This document shows, piece after piece, positions 22,377-34,391 of a DNA stretch of 64,000 nucleotides (its first letter is position 1; the number at the start of each line of letters is the position of its first letter). A program made the translations under genes and the position numbers. The notes beneath the pieces are model-generated. The model was not told the origin of the DNA. It saw only the letters and a list, made by a program, of their open reading frames with translations, and did not search any database. This stretch comes from Impatiens glandulifera (lineage: Eukaryota > Streptophyta > Magnoliopsida > Ericales > Balsaminaceae). The stretch covers positions 99,730 through 163,729 of the forward strand of contig NW_025919569.1 of NCBI RefSeq assembly GCF_907164915.1, read 5' to 3'.

Positions 22377-24111
22377 AAATTATTTTGTGTTTCTATGCCT
22401 GAAATTTTGATTAATAGTATATGCAAGCTAAAAAATTGAATAAGATTTATATCAGAGGCACGCTTTCGTTATTTATTTTTTAATTTATTCCAAAGAAAAT
22501 CAACATAAAATTTTAAAAAATTAAACTCATTTAAAAGTAAATTTTTTTCTAATATAATAGAAAATAAAAATATATTATATTTATTAATATTATTTAAAAG
22601 GGTTAAAAAAAATAAAAATAAATAAAAATTACATAAAACTAATTATAACCTCATCCCCATGGTGTTAATGATATGAAAATATTTTTCACATGGATCCATC
22701 CAAACCAACTAGTCATCTATTTCATTTCATTTGGGTGTCTTCTTGTTTTTTTTTTAATTTAATATAGAAAAAAAATGTTAGTTATAATTTGGAGGAAATA
22801 ATGATTATTTTTTATATAAAAAAATTTAAAATGTATTGATATATATAAATAAAATAAAAAATAATAATTTAAAATATAGAATATTTTAATATTTGATTAA
22901 TAAAATAAGTGACTTAATTATTATTAAGTGCTTAATTAAAAATTAATTTTATTTGAATTTTTAAAATAACCCAGAACCAGGCCTTGTTACGTGACTGTTA
23001 GTATGCATACTTTTATTAAGTCATAAATTCAATTACAATAATTTGTATGACATAATAAAATAATTATTTGCATCTTATATAAATTAGTTATATTTTATAT
23101 AATATTAAATTAAAAAATTAAAAAAAATCAAAAGTCTTGCTCCTTACTAATTTAGACAATGTATAGAAGATTTAGAAGATATGAGCAATCTTACTTTTCA
23201 CTTTAAATAGATTATGTAATCTTGGTATATATTAATTTATATTAAAAAATAATTATGTTATTTATTATATCACATAAAAGACTTTGTAAAACCAATAAAA
23301 ATATAATATTTAATATTTGAAATATTTCAAGCACATACATAAAAAAATTAATTGTGAATTATTTCATCAAATAATATATACCTAAATTGTAATACCCAAA
23401 TAAATGAATTTCTACTAGAAATATATCTAATCATTATTTGAAATATTTACTATTATACTATAAAAGCATAATTATTAATTAATAAGACACAATTAATCCA
23501 AAATCAGTATTTTAAATAAAATTTTGTTATAATTACATAAATTAAGTATTTTAATTTTGTTATAACTTATATTTAACTATTTTTGGTACATACTCTTGCT
23601 TTAACAATGATTTTGAAATTATTTGAAAATATATAAATATGTTCTTCAAGGAAATTCCTATTCATATTAAAGAAAATAATCCATGTTAATACTGAAATAT
23701 TTAAGTATATATTTGTAAGTTGTAGTATAATAATCAAAATTAACAAATTTGATGGGTAAATATAGTTACTGTTAAAGAGTTTAGGGTAATATTAATTGAA
23801 GTCATTTTGATAAATAAAATAATTATTATTGTCAATTACATTTTTATCTTTCTTAGCTGTAGTATTAATAAATAACTTAAAAAATGTTTTAGATATACAT
23901 GTATAATTTAACAGATAAATAATAATTAACTTTCTTAGTTGTAATATTACCATATTTTATTTTTTAATATTTTTCTTTCATTAAAGGGATTCATATTTAT
24001 CTTTTTTTTCCTTTTTCGTTTCTTTTATCATTAAATATTTTATTAAAAATAATAATAGTATATAAAGTGAAACCATGTTCAAGGCCTAAAATAAAATCAG
24101 AGTAAAAAATA
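22377..24111. other. AT-rich DNA without a recognisable gene
   Basis: Very AT-rich, with no coding signature or clear repeat structure. Confidence 0.5.
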
Positions 24112-26260
24112 ATGGTTTCAAGTAGGGATGATGGTGATGTTCTAGAATTTTCACGAGCTCGAAGAAGGCGATCTAAGTCAATTTTGTATCAGAATTGTTA
24201 TGGACATACTCTGTATCCGACTCAAATGTTTGAAACGTAAGAATAAGTATGATTCATATGATGTATTGTTTTTTTTTCTAATTAGTTTTTTATATTTTTA
24301 TAGTTAAGCTGAACTTATTTGTTTTTAAAGAAAAAGAGAATACATCAACTCTAAATCAAATTTAGTTTTAAATATGAGAACTTACTATTTTTATTTTAAT
24401 ACGAATTCTCTTATAATAATTTTGTATAATTGTTTAACATTATTTTTTATTCATTTTGAAATTATTCACTTTAAATCAAAGAGGTTTTAACAATACATCA
24501 AAGTATTCTGTAATTACTATCAATTTATTAGTTATTATTGTGAATTGTGGTATTAATTAATAGTTTTATTCTTAAAAAAAAATAGGAAAAAATTTATATG
24601 ATTTAATATGATAACATCAATTATTTTTATTATAAATCTAAATTACTTTTTTTTTTTTTGTTATAAATCTCTTTTCAATTAGTTTATCTTATAAATACGA
24701 TGAGTTATCAAATTTTGATTATTTTCCCTTTATTTTGAATTAATTTAATTACAAAGGTATGTAATTAAGGAATTATATTAATTTATTTGTTTTTCAATTT
24801 ATTTATCCTTTACATTTCTAAGGAGATGTAAATGGACATTTAATTTTTATGAGTTTTGAAATTGAAGAGAATTCGTCGAATGTCGCCATCCGAATGATCG
24901 GGATCGATACATAATTGGAATTGAGCTTGGGCTTATTCTTGATCAAGTGAAATTTTGGTTCCAAAACAAAAGGACCATTCTCAAGGTATGATGTATTATA
25001 ACTATTTTTACAATATACTTGTATGTTTTAAAAATAATTATTATATCTTTCTTATTTTCAGAATGATATTGATTGGCGCATCAAAATTCACAAATAAATT
25101 GTAGCATTAGCTTTATTACTTTTTATCCTTTATGTAGATGCAATAGTTGTTATCATATTTTTTTATTGTTTGCTCTCCCTTTCTCTAAATTTTCTTTCCA
25201 CATATTCAGGGAAAAAATGAAAAGGTTCAAGGGCTTGCTCTCCGAGAAGAAAATAATAGGTTAAAAGACATGAGTCTCTCAATGAAACGGTTGTTAAACG
25301 AGAACTCGTGTCATGGTTGTAAGGTTCTTACTCCCATCGAACAAGCGCAACTTGCAAATATAAGACAACATCAAGCTGATATTTTTCAATTCAAGCAAAA
25401 GGTTTGTTTAATTACTCTACTTTTTATTTATTTACTCATTTCATTCTTAATGTATTGGTTATAAACTCTAACTTACATTTCTTAATTTATTGGGTATGTA
25501 CATGTACAATTGGGGGACCAATCAGTACTATAATGCGTGTAATTCTCTTGCGATGACGGGAATCCCTATCCCAATAATACGAGACTTACTACCACCAATT
25601 CTTGTTTCTTCATTCGATCAAACTAGTAGTGTCTTTCTAGGCAAATCATCAATGGAATTCATTGACGATAAAGCTATTTTTAATGCTAATGTCACTACTA
25701 ATCAAGGATGTCTCTCTTGGAGTTTCTCATGTAAGTACACCATTAAACAATATTATTTGAAAATGAAATGGTTCCCATTTAATGTTTTAATTGACAGGTA
25801 ACATGGATGGAACATGTTGAAATTGAAGACATAGATGGGTTCAAATACTTTCAAGGTCTTTCCATAGAACTGCTTCAGAACCAATTTGATAGCCCATGGT
25901 AGGTGATATATTATCTCTTTTTTCCATTTTTTATAAAATAAAATATAGTGAAATTAATCTACTTACATGATATATTTGTATTTTAGTATTGGAAGTTATG
26001 ACTCAAGAAGATAGGAAATGCATAATAAGCATAACCTGACAAAATGATGAAGAGATTCTATTCAAATATGAACATGAAAGACATACTTGACATGTCTCAA
26101 TTCAAAGATAACGAGATTTGTCTCTCTTTATGACGAGATCAAGAAAATGTCGATCCATCAAATGACCTGATAGTCAATGTTTCTACCTCTTTCTAGGTTG
26201 ACACTATATGTTAAATGATTATGAAATTCTTAAATAATGTTAACCTAAGATCTCATGTAT
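24112..26260 (+). pseudogene. HD-ZIP IV homeodomain-leucine zipper-START gene, copy 2, decayed
   Basis: Exon 1 (24112-24236, ATG start) encodes RARRRRSKSILYQ and GHTLYPTQMFE, the N-terminal arm and helix 1 of a homeodomain. GT follows at 24237 and exon 2 (24868-24985) continues in phase with [14 protein letters not shown] and [14 protein letters not shown], the recognition helix. An exon at 25210-25401, phase 0 at both ends, encodes the zipper (LALREENNRLKDM) and NSCHGCK, the Cys-pair element of class IV. The link between these exons (25062 region) meets a stop. START pieces follow: TWMEHVEIEDIDGF (25801) and RKCIISIT, then a TGA, and later SFxVDT with a stop where copy 1 has W. Intact members are nuclear epidermal regulators. 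Here the DNA-binding part is well kept but the START region is broken. Calling the whole gene dead is an inference from the stops. Confidence 0.7.
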
Positions 26261-26261
26261 T

Positions 26262-26584
26262 GTTCATCAATTGTGTTTTGATTCTTATTTCTTACACTTT
26301 GTAAGTAAACATAAAATTTTGTTTTTTTTAATCTATTTTATTTATTATTTTGTGTATTTTTAATTATTTGAAGATTTAAATGATTACAATATTTGTTCAA
26401 AATAATTATTTAATTTAATTAAGTAAAAAATTTAATTAATTCGAGATAAATGAATACAATTTTGTGCCAAATAATTATTTAATTAATTTATGAATAAATC
26501 TATATATATATATATATATATCTTCACAATGATTTACTTTCTCTCTTATAACTCTTAATTAATTAAAATTTTATTTTTTCACTC

Positions 26585-26622
<38 letters not shown>

Positions 26623-27160
26623 TTTTATATTTATATATAATATAATACATAATTTATTTTTATATATAATCAATATATATATATATATATGTATAATTAT
26701 GAATTCACTTTTAATAACTAATTTTTTTTATCCCATTATATATATATATATATATATATTATCTTTTATTATAAATAATTTTATTTCTCTCTCCTATTAT
26801 AATAAAAAAAATTAAAATAATAATAATTTATTAATTACTTTTTCTCATCTGAACTTTTATAAATTTAATTTATCTAATAATCATATATAAAGTATAATAT
26901 ATAAAGTATATTGTCTAATTAATTATTTTTATAAAAAACATTACATAATTATTTATTTATATTTAGATATATAATTATGAATTCACTAATAATAACTAAT
27001 TATTTTTCTTCCAATTAATTATAATACAAACAATTTTATTTTTCACTCCTATTATAATACAAAAAATCTTAAATAATAATAACTAATTTATTAATTTATA
27101 TTTCCTAATTAATTATTTTCAATCATATATATATATTAATAATTTTATATATCTCCTAAT
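26262..27160. repeat. AT-rich repeat family R2, at least two copies in tandem, with TA microsatellites
   Basis: Contains the recurring string ATAATTATGAATTCACT followed by AATAACTAATT, at about 26692 and 26974 (about 280 bp apart), with TATATA runs at 26500, 26590, 26676 and 26737. Further copies lie at 41640-42055 and 43190-43640. No coding content. Confidence 0.7.
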
Positions 27161-27527
27161 TAATTTGTTTAGCCACGGTGTTGGAGAAAAAAAAATAAAA
27201 AAAAAATAAAAGGGGAACTCTTTTTCAGTTTTGATTAAATCATAGCCAGACCATTATCAAATGATAGCCTTCTCCTATCAAAAAGAGCTCAAAATTAAGT
27301 ACGAGCTTTAGATTTCTCTCTCAATGAGAAACCCAAATCGATGTATACAACGACCTAAGAGACGACTACTACGAAGAACACCGGAAAAAGACCACTGTGA
27401 AGTCCACTACGAAGAAGACGACCACCGAACAAAAATGTTATGTTATTTTGAACTTAAACTATACTGAAATGTCTGATAAACCGAGGTGAAATATTAGTAA
27501 TATTGGTCTGTTTGGGATAAAATGCTC
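27161..27527 (-). repeat. Outer part of dispersed repeat R1' (left of element B)
   Basis: More balanced composition than the AT-rich repeat before it, with GAC/GAAG-rich triplets (27350-27430). It is continuous with 31341 onward once element B and its target duplication are removed (ATAAAATGCTC joined to CCAAATATAG). No ORF I recognise. Confidence 0.45.
27523..27527 (+). repeat. Left target-site duplication of element B (TGCTC)
   Basis: TGCTC directly before the LTR, repeated at 31336-31340 directly after the other LTR. Five bases, as copia integrases make. Confidence 0.9.
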
Positions 27528-28733
27528 TGATAGAAAAATTAAGTAGATTAATTTTTGAACCGGCCAAATAAACTAAACAGAGATTAATCTTCATGTGCAG
27601 GTACTTAACAAACCGAACCGGTTGAGGTATCAAAAACCGGTTGCCACTACTCCAAAGAAACCAGCCTCAAGTGATCAAGTTAAAAGATCACAGGAACCGG
27701 CTTCATCCTCTCAAAGCAACCGGTTAACGAAGAACAAAAGATTACACTCCAACCGGATCATAATGCACAAGACACAGAAACCGGACAGTACAGATCAAAA
27801 GTCAGAAGATTCAAATCTCAAGAGTGACGTACCATGACGGAAGAAACGTGTCTTGAAAGAATAAAAGAAGATCAGATCCGATCAGAAGCATGCGAGGAAA
27901 GCAATGATGTTTTGCTGATCCGATGCTGACAGCCGGGAGCGGATGCTCAACACGTGTATCAATCTGAAAACCGGCGATGTCATCATATGCTCAGAGTCAC
28001 CTGCATGAATGCCAGGTGTTGAGGAAGTTGAAACGTGCAAGCAACCCTTCTGCAAATAGGCGTGCTAATGATCAACCAATCCGCAAGAGAGAGAAGAAAG
28101 TAACCGTTGGCTACTTTCAGCTATAAAAGGAAGACGGATCGTCCTCATTAAACATACAAGTGCATGCAAGTGACGGATTACGAAAACAAATCATCAAAGC
28201 ATTAAATTCTAGAGAGATAAAGTGTTATATTCCAAAACCGGTGTGTTCAGAACCGGAAGTTCTCTGTGTGTGTTATTGTGTTGTGGTGTTGTATTACATC
28301 AAAGTGTGAGTTTGGTGTAACCGGCGAGTAGCGAAGTTGGGCTCGACCGGAAGTGTAATTGTAACTCTAAAGAGTTAGTGGAGATCCTTCTCATAACCTG
28401 AGAAGAAGGGGTGACGTAGGAGGGTTTTGCTCCGAACATCCATAAACAAATTTCGTGTCTCGTGTTCTTTCCTTGCTTTCATTTCCTGTTTACTTCACCT
28501 TAACCTCAAAACCAATCATACTTCTAAAACCGGTCACTCATATCCATAAAACCTACTCCTTCTAAAACATCATCTAAAAAGTCGCATTCGTTGCTTCAAC
28601 CTGAAACAGACATTTCCGCCCTTGAACCCGGTTCAAGAGTCTGTGACAGGTTGTGCAGTGCTGAGAAAGGTTTTAGTCTCTAACCGGACTATCACCAAAA
28701 GAGTTGTGTGTTGTTGTAAGCGGTCACCCTTCT
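27528..28733 (+). repeat. 5' LTR of element B, lacking its last 49 bases
   Basis: Matches the 3' LTR from TGATAGAAAAATTAAG to CGGTCACCCTTCT. There it breaks off, while the 3' copy runs 49 bases further to CCTAACA. TATA box TATAAAAGG at 28122-28130. Conserved stem-loop segments at about 28389-28409, 28416-28432 and 28621-28637. Since both LTRs are made from one template in reverse transcription, loss of U5 bases from only one LTR points to a deletion after integration. Confidence 0.9.
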
Positions 28734-28746
28734 AGAACCGATTGAA

Positions 28747-29799
28747 ATGAAGATGGCCGAACGATTTCTTGGGTTACGAGAACAACTTGTGCGAAATTTC
28801 GATCGTCTTGACAAGCAATGGTGGAAAAGTTGCCAACGTCAATTCAACAATCCTGAGTTATTTCAAAGTAAGCCTTTCTTTATAAGTGGTGAAACATCCG
28901 GCACCTCTGAAAACCTGGAACAAGAAGCCTCTCAACCGGTCAAAGCTCTGGACATAGATCAAATCAAGCAAGCAGTGGTGGAAACAGCTGATTCATGCCT
29001 TGGGAACTTTAAAGCAGTAACCGACGAAAGAATTTCAGTGGCTGAAGATAAGATGTTAAATTCTCTACAAACCATGATGGACACAACCATGCAAACAACA
29101 GTTAAAGCCATGATTACCGAGTCTGTCAAAGCCGCAACCGCTCCACTTTTGGACATGCTGCAAGCAATGGCAATTCAAATCGGGGAAATGTCCAAGGTTC
29201 AAGTCGGCTCAACCCAAACACAAATCGAAAAGGATGCTGAAACCGCACGGAAATTGCAAGAAGAAGAGATTGAAAGAGAACGGCTACAGAAGGAACTTGA
29301 AGATAAAGATCATGAGCTTGCCCAACAATGCAATGAAGAGGAGCAGGCTAACGTCCAGGAACAGGTACTGGGTCAATCGTCCCACTCCATGAGCACAAGG
29401 AACAAGAACAAGAAGAAACGAAGTGCCGTTAAAAACGTGATGAAGCGGGCGGAACAGAAAACAGCCGCACCGGCTGCGATAAATGCGGAACCGCTTGATG
29501 AGGAAGAAGAAGAAGATCCGGAGGAACTTAACAGACGGAAGAGAAGGACAACCAGAGAATCCACAGCAACTCCAAGCTTCAGACCTTCGACTGTTCCACC
29601 TCCTCCACCGCCAAAGCCAGCTTGCTCTAACTTCAACCTTAGGTATAAGAGCACCGGTCATTCAAGTGTATGGGCCGGTGTGCTGATCGATGCCGACAGA
29701 CGTGCTAGAGAACACAGAGCAAGGCAAGAAGAAGAAAGAAGACGGTTGGAAAAAGAGCTGGAAAAAGAGCAACACAAGGGGGGACCATCCAAGCCTTAA
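28747..29799 (+). CDS. C-terminal half of env-position protein, 350 residues, undamaged, fused downstream of an LTR
   Basis: Corresponds to about 7235-8324 of element A, where the same segment has three stops and a frameshift; here it is open throughout. In order: a conserved helical block (ERFLGLREQLVRNFDRLD, FQSKPFF), a Thr/Ser/Ala helical stretch, a charged heptad-like helix (EEIERERLQKELEDKDHEL), a basic cluster (NKKKRSAVKNVMKRAEQK), an acidic DEEEEEDPEELNRRK patch, a proline run near 29600 and a Glu/Arg-rich end (RRRLEKELEKEQHKGG). Probable coiled coil, soluble. The first ATG is at 28747, but the frame is open upstream of the joint, so the start is where LTR-derived RNA would first offer this frame. 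The deletion has put the LTR TATA box about 620 bases upstream. Function unknown. Confidence 0.7.
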   Translation: MKMAERFLGLREQLVRNFDRLDKQWWKSCQRQFNNPELFQSKPFFISGETSGTSENLEQEASQPVKALDIDQIKQAVVETADSCLGNFKAVTDERISVAEDKMLNSLQTMMDTTMQTTVKAMITESVKAATAPLLDMLQAMAIQIGEMSKVQVGSTQTQIEKDAETARKLQEEEIERERLQKELEDKDHELAQQCNEEEQANVQEQVLGQSSHSMSTRNKNKKKRSAVKNVMKRAEQKTAAPAAINAEPLDEEEEEDPEELNRRKRRTTRESTATPSFRPSTVPPPPPPKPACSNFNLRYKSTGHSSVWAGVLIDADRRAREHRARQEEERRRLEKELEKEQHKGGPSKP

Positions 29800-30079
29800 A
29801 CTCTATTTCTATAATTATTTTTGAACAATTATGTTTTACTGTGTTTCAGAACTTAGTTACTTTGCTACTCTCTATATTTTTCAAACATATTTTTTTTATG
29901 TTTTTCAAACATAGTTCTCTTAAAAATCTTACTTATTTTTCTTCAAAACATACATTTATCAAAAATCAAACTCATGTTTTTCAAACACGTTTCTCTCAAA
30001 GCAATTGAACTCATACTATTAACCGGCCACACATTACAATTTTTGAATATTTATTCTAAATAATCAAAAAGGGAGAAAT
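29800..30079 (+). promoter_or_regulatory. 3' untranslated region and polypurine tract of element B
   Basis: AT-rich stretch with short repeats of TTTTTCAAACA(T/C), ending ATAATCAAAAAGGGAGAAAT just before the LTR (purine tract about 30066-30078). Only one tract is present here, unlike the related ends at 8.5, 34 and 58 kb. Confidence 0.8.
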
Positions 30080-31335
30080 TGATAGAAAAATTAAGTAGAT
30101 TAATTTTTGAACCGGCCAAATAAACTAAACAGAGATTAATCTTCATGTGCAGGTACTTAACAAACCGGAACCGGTTGAGGTATCAAAAACCGGTTGCCAC
30201 TACTCCAAAGAAACCAGCCTCAAGTGATCAAGTTAAAAGATCACAGGAACCGGCTTCATCCTCTCAAAGCAACCGGTTAACGAAGAACAAAAGATTACAC
30301 TCCAACCGGATCATAATGCACAAGACACAGAAACCGGACAGTACAGATCAAAAGTCAGAAGATTCAAATCTCAAGAGTGACGTACCATGACGGAAGAAAC
30401 GTGTCTTGAAAGAATAAAAGAAGATCAGATCCGATCAGAAGCATGCGAGGAAAGCAATGATGTTTTGCTGATCCGATGCTGACAGCCGGGAGCGGATGCT
30501 CAACACGTGTATCAATCTGAAAACCGGCGATGTCATCATATGCTCAGAGTCACCTGCATGAATGCCAGGTGTTGAGGAAGTTGAAACGTGCAAGCAACCC
30601 TTCTGCAAATAGGCGTGCTAATGATCAACCAATCCGCAAGAGAGAGAAGAAAGTAACCGTTGGCTACTTTCAGCTATAAAAGGAAGACGGATCGTCCTCA
30701 TTAAACATACAAGTGCATGCAAGTGACGGATTACGAAAACAAATCATCAAAGCATTAAATTCTAGAGAGATAAAGTGTTATATTCCAAAACCGGTGTGTT
30801 CAGAACCGGAAGTTCTCTGTGTGTGTTATTGTGTTGTGGTGTTGTATTACATCAAAGTGTGAGTTTGGTGTAACCGGCGAGTAGCGAAGTTGGGCTCGAC
30901 CGGAAGTGTAATTGTAACTCTAAAGAGTTAGTGGAGATCCTTCTCATAACCTGAGAAGAAGGGGTGACGTAGGAGGGTTTTGCTCCGAACATCCATAAAC
31001 AAATTTCGTGTCTCGTGTTCTTTCCTTGCTTTCATTTCCTGTTTACTTCACCTTAACCTCAAAACCAATCATACTTCTAAAACCGGTCACTCATATCCAT
31101 AAAACCTACTCCTTCTAAAACATCATCTAAAAAGTCGCATTCGTTGCTTCAACCTGAAACAGACATTTCCGCCCTTGAACCCGGTTCAAGAGTCTGTGAC
31201 AGGTTGTGCAGTGCTGAGAAAGGTTTTAGTCTCTAACCGGACTATCACCAAAAGAGTTGTGTGTTGTTGTAAGCGGTCACCCTTCTTGAAACCGGAAAAT
31301 ACCCCGGTCCTCCAAGGGCGCCCCCGATCCTAACA
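30080..31335 (+). repeat. 3' LTR of element B, complete
   Basis: 1256 bases, TGATAG...CTAACA. TATA box TATAAAAG at 30675-30682. U3 with repeated AACCGG words. Conserved stem-loop segments near 30942-30962, 30969-30985 and 31174-31190. It is followed by the TGCTC target copy. Confidence 0.93.
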
Positions 31336-31340
31336 TGCTC

Positions 31341-31881
31341 CCAAATATAGTCATGTTCAAGACGAAATTGAAACATCCTTACTCATATATTATAACTACT
31401 ATTTAAAAAGTTAGATCCATTAACATTGATATCATTAGCGGAAGCCATATAATACTGGTCATGTTTAACATATAATTCATATATATACATGCTTCTCAAT
31501 ACAGCCAAAGAAGCTACAACAAGATAAGTTAAACTTCATCACATCTATCATGATTTTAATCAGTCTTATATACATTCTCCATTAGGCAGCCATATAAAGA
31601 TACAAATATATATGATAAGTGAATATACAAAAAGACAAGTTAATCCTATCAATCTTGGTCCCTCCTTCCACACTCATTTCCATCAGATTGATCCCCTCCA
31701 AGACTCAATCTTTCAAGTGCATAATAGATAGGACTGTATAACTACACCACACAAGCATAATGAGTCTAATGACTCAGCAAACAATTAAGTATTTAAAACA
31801 TGCTGAAATGCTTTGCATTTAAAATAGGTATATATGCATAAAAAGTATTTTTCCTTTATAAAGAAAATATTAGTTTATAAA
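31341..31881 (-). repeat. Dispersed repeat R1', inner part 1
   Basis: On the minus strand the stretch at 31850-31760 matches 42900-42975 of R1 (AAATGC, TTGCTG(A/G)GTC, CACTATGCTTGTGTGG-like). The remainder toward 31341 is AT-rich and has no clear match. No ORF. Confidence 0.55.
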
Positions 31882-33107
31882 TGTTAGGATCTAGGTTGCG
31901 GCTGGCGGACCGGGATCTGGCCGGTTAGCGCGTCTCACTCAAAGGGTGGTGATTAATCCAGTTAGAGATTAACACATGGGTTTCAATACTACACAAACTG
32001 TCACAAACCCTTGAACTGAGTTCAAGCGCGGAAGTGGTTTGTTTCAGGTTGAAGCAGCACACACACGAGATAGGCAGAACCGGTTTTTAATAAGACAGGT
32101 TTGAAATTACTGGGTTGGTTTTGGAGCTTAGTAATTCGGTTTAGATGATGTTGAGTTGGTTGGAGCGGTATTAGTAGGTTAGTGCAGATCGGTTAGAAAG
32201 TAAAGCAGGCGGAAAGTAAATAACAAGGCAGGTTTTTTATGGATGTTCGGAGATAAAACTCCTACGTCAACCCTTCCTCTCGAAACCGCGAGAAGGATAT
32301 TCACTAAGGAATACAAACACAATCCGATCGAGACTTATTTCCTGCTCGATAACACTCGTACAATTTTAACCAAAATTGTAAATACATTTCAAATAAACTC
32401 TTAAGCTTTTGAGATGGAGCACTATTTTTTTTACTTGGGATGTACAAAATTCAGAACCTTTAACCCGCCTTTATTTCTCTTCAGCTCCTTCTTTTATAGG
32501 TGAAATGTGCCAACGGTCACATTTCATTTCCTTGAATCTGATTGGTTGAGCAGATGTTCAGTGATTCAGACCTGACGGTCTAGTCTTCAGACCTGGCGGT
32601 CTAGTCCTCTAGTGTAGGTCAAACCGGCTAGGTTTGTCTTTTACTCAATATGGAAACTGTCGGTTGGACAGTTGTCTGTACTTGGAAAATTGTCTTTCTG
32701 ATTTATCCTGAAGTAGAAAGATCTTGTAGGACGGTCTTCTGCAGTCTGTCCTCAGACTTGTATGAATATGGAAATACTAAGTCTGTTCCTTCGGTATCAT
32801 TCTCAATAGATACCCGAAGTATCTATTTGTGCTGGTCGGTTGTTTATGTTAACCGGATCACTTACGGTTTTTCCATAGTTTCTGATTTGACCGACTATCT
32901 AGTGATTCTGGCCTTCTGATTTGATCGATCTTGTCTTTCTTGTTCGGTCAGGTTTTTGGTCGGTTTGATTACTTGACCGATTGAGTTTCTTAACCGGTTG
33001 AGTGACTTGGCCGGTTGTGTTTCTTGACCGGTTGCGTTGCTTGACCGTTCCTGCATAGGAAGTTTGTTTTTATTAAGTTCTATTAACCGGTCCAATTTTA
33101 TCTAACA
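31882..33107 (-). repeat. Sirevirus LTR on the minus strand
   Basis: Read on the minus strand: TGTTAGATAAAATTGG (33107) to GATCCTAACA (31882), directly preceded by a purine tract (AAAAATGGAGAAAT). U3 carries a 17-bp tandem repeat (CAACCGGTCAAGAAACA-type, about 32890-33045). The conserved GTAGGAG...CTCC and CATCCATAAA block is at about 32237-32275 and CTTGAACTGAGTTCAAG at 32010-32026. Left flank ATAAA; no matching target copy since the element is truncated on its internal side. Confidence 0.85.
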
Positions 33108-33310
33108 ATTTCTCCATTTTTGATTATTTTATTTAAAATATTCAAAATTATGTAAGGATGCAAATATAGGCCGGTTTTGTTTTTAAAAGATTATTTGGCC
33201 GAATTTTTGGAAATTAACTTGGGAGATTTTTTCGAAAATTTTTGGAAAAGTTTAAGAAAAATTTTGAACAATTTTATCTTATCAATAAACATCAAAGACA
33301 TGTTTAGAGA
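33108..33310 (-). mobile_element. 3' internal end of the same minus-strand Sirevirus, truncated
   Basis: Minus-strand text has CCGGCCTATATTTGCAT, AATATTTTAAATAAAATAATC and AAAAATGGAGAAAT, the same order as at 8511-8569 of element A. The similarity fades by about 33310, where repeat R1' resumes. Confidence 0.7.
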
Positions 33311-33960
33311 AATGATTTCATGGTGTCTTTATAGTTATATCTTGAGCCTTATTTTGACCCTTGACCATTCACAGCTAATCCTGAAGACAAGGAATCCGTT
33401 TGAGCCGTTTTTGGCTAGGCACAATTAGGAGTCCATCCCTAAAAGCCTTCGACTTGTTTGGACCATCTTTTAGTTTGGGCAGCAGTAACTAGAGCTAATG
33501 TTAAAAACTATGGTTCCATAATAATCAGCCAGTATTATGGATTCAGCTGACCAGAGCTCATCCTTGCTAGCCTCCTCCCATTTCCATCAATTTTTGTTCA
33601 TTAATAAGGGATCACCATATATGCATAACTGATAAAGATTTGGGTTTAATAAATGTTGTGTATATTTTTAAATCATGATAACCCTTTCATATTTGTAAAA
33701 CATGATAAACATTATCATACTTGGGAAAAAACATGTTTATAAATTATGCTCGTCCATAAAACCATGTTATGTCATGAAATCAAGATATTCAAACATATAT
33801 GCAGATTATACAAAAATTACATGAAATACCTAAGTGTGTATGGGTTAGAAAAAAACTTGCCTTAATTTCAAAATTGGATAAATAAATGGTCTTCACTAAG
33901 TCTGGATGTCCTTCCTAAGCTGCTAGATGCTTGCTTTTCCTCAAGGTTGTTAGGGTTGGC
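33310..33960 (-). repeat. Dispersed repeat R1', inner part 2
   Basis: The reverse complement aligns with 42400-42800: GATGGTCCAAA, GGACTCCTAATTGTGCCTA, ACGGCTCAAA(C/T)GGATTCC, TCTCTAGTTACTG. With R1 it forms an inverted pair about 9 kb apart. It is split by the minus-strand Sirevirus end and, further left, by element B. Confidence 0.8.
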
Positions 33961-34013
33961 TGTTCTTAAAGGATTTTGAATTGTTGGCTGTTTCTTAAAA
34001 TGGTTTATTGACT

Positions 34014-34224
34014 TGTGATTAAGTTATGAACTCACCTGGTTTTGATAATTTAGTTTAAATAATTAAAAAGGAAGAAATTGTTGAATTGTGATTAAGTTAT
34101 GAACTCGTCTAATTTTGATAATTTAGTTTAAATAATAAAAAAGGAAGAAATTGTTGAATTGTAATAAAATTATGAACTCACCTGGGTTTGATAATTTAGT
34201 TTAAATAATCAAAAAGGGAGAAAT
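34014..34224 (+). repeat. Triplicated polypurine-tract region of a further Sirevirus end
   Basis: Three tandem copies of about 72 bp, each with GTGATTAAGTTATGAACTC-like sequence, TTTGATAATTTAGTTTAAAT and a purine tract (AAAAAGGAAGAAATTGTT twice, then AAAAAGGGAGAAATTGTT). Only the last copy is followed by LTR. Confidence 0.85.
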
Positions 34225-34391
34225 TGTTAAATTAAGGTCTTAATGTATTTAGGACAATTAACATACTTGATTTTGATGATTGATGAAATGGTTTTGATAA
34301 TGAATGGATAAAATTAAGTTTAAATATATATATATATATATATATAGTTGTTAGTTATATCAATTATATAAATATATATAAATAAATCAAC

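Larger units (their letters stand above)
27528..31335 (+). mobile_element. Sirevirus element B: young, internally deleted, target-flanked
   Basis: Two LTRs with TG...CA ends and a perfect 5-bp target duplication. From the alignable 1.2 kb of the LTR pair I saw one difference (an extra G in the 3' copy near 30164), so insertion was recent. Between them are only the C-terminal half of the env-position gene and the 3' untranslated region. Primer-binding site, gag, protease, integrase, RT and the N-terminal half of the last gene are all missing. The deletion joint is at 28733/28734. Confidence 0.92.

Noticed and set aside
28747..29799. Captured cellular gene inside element B
   Set aside because: It aligns over its length with the 3' part of the env-position gene of element A.
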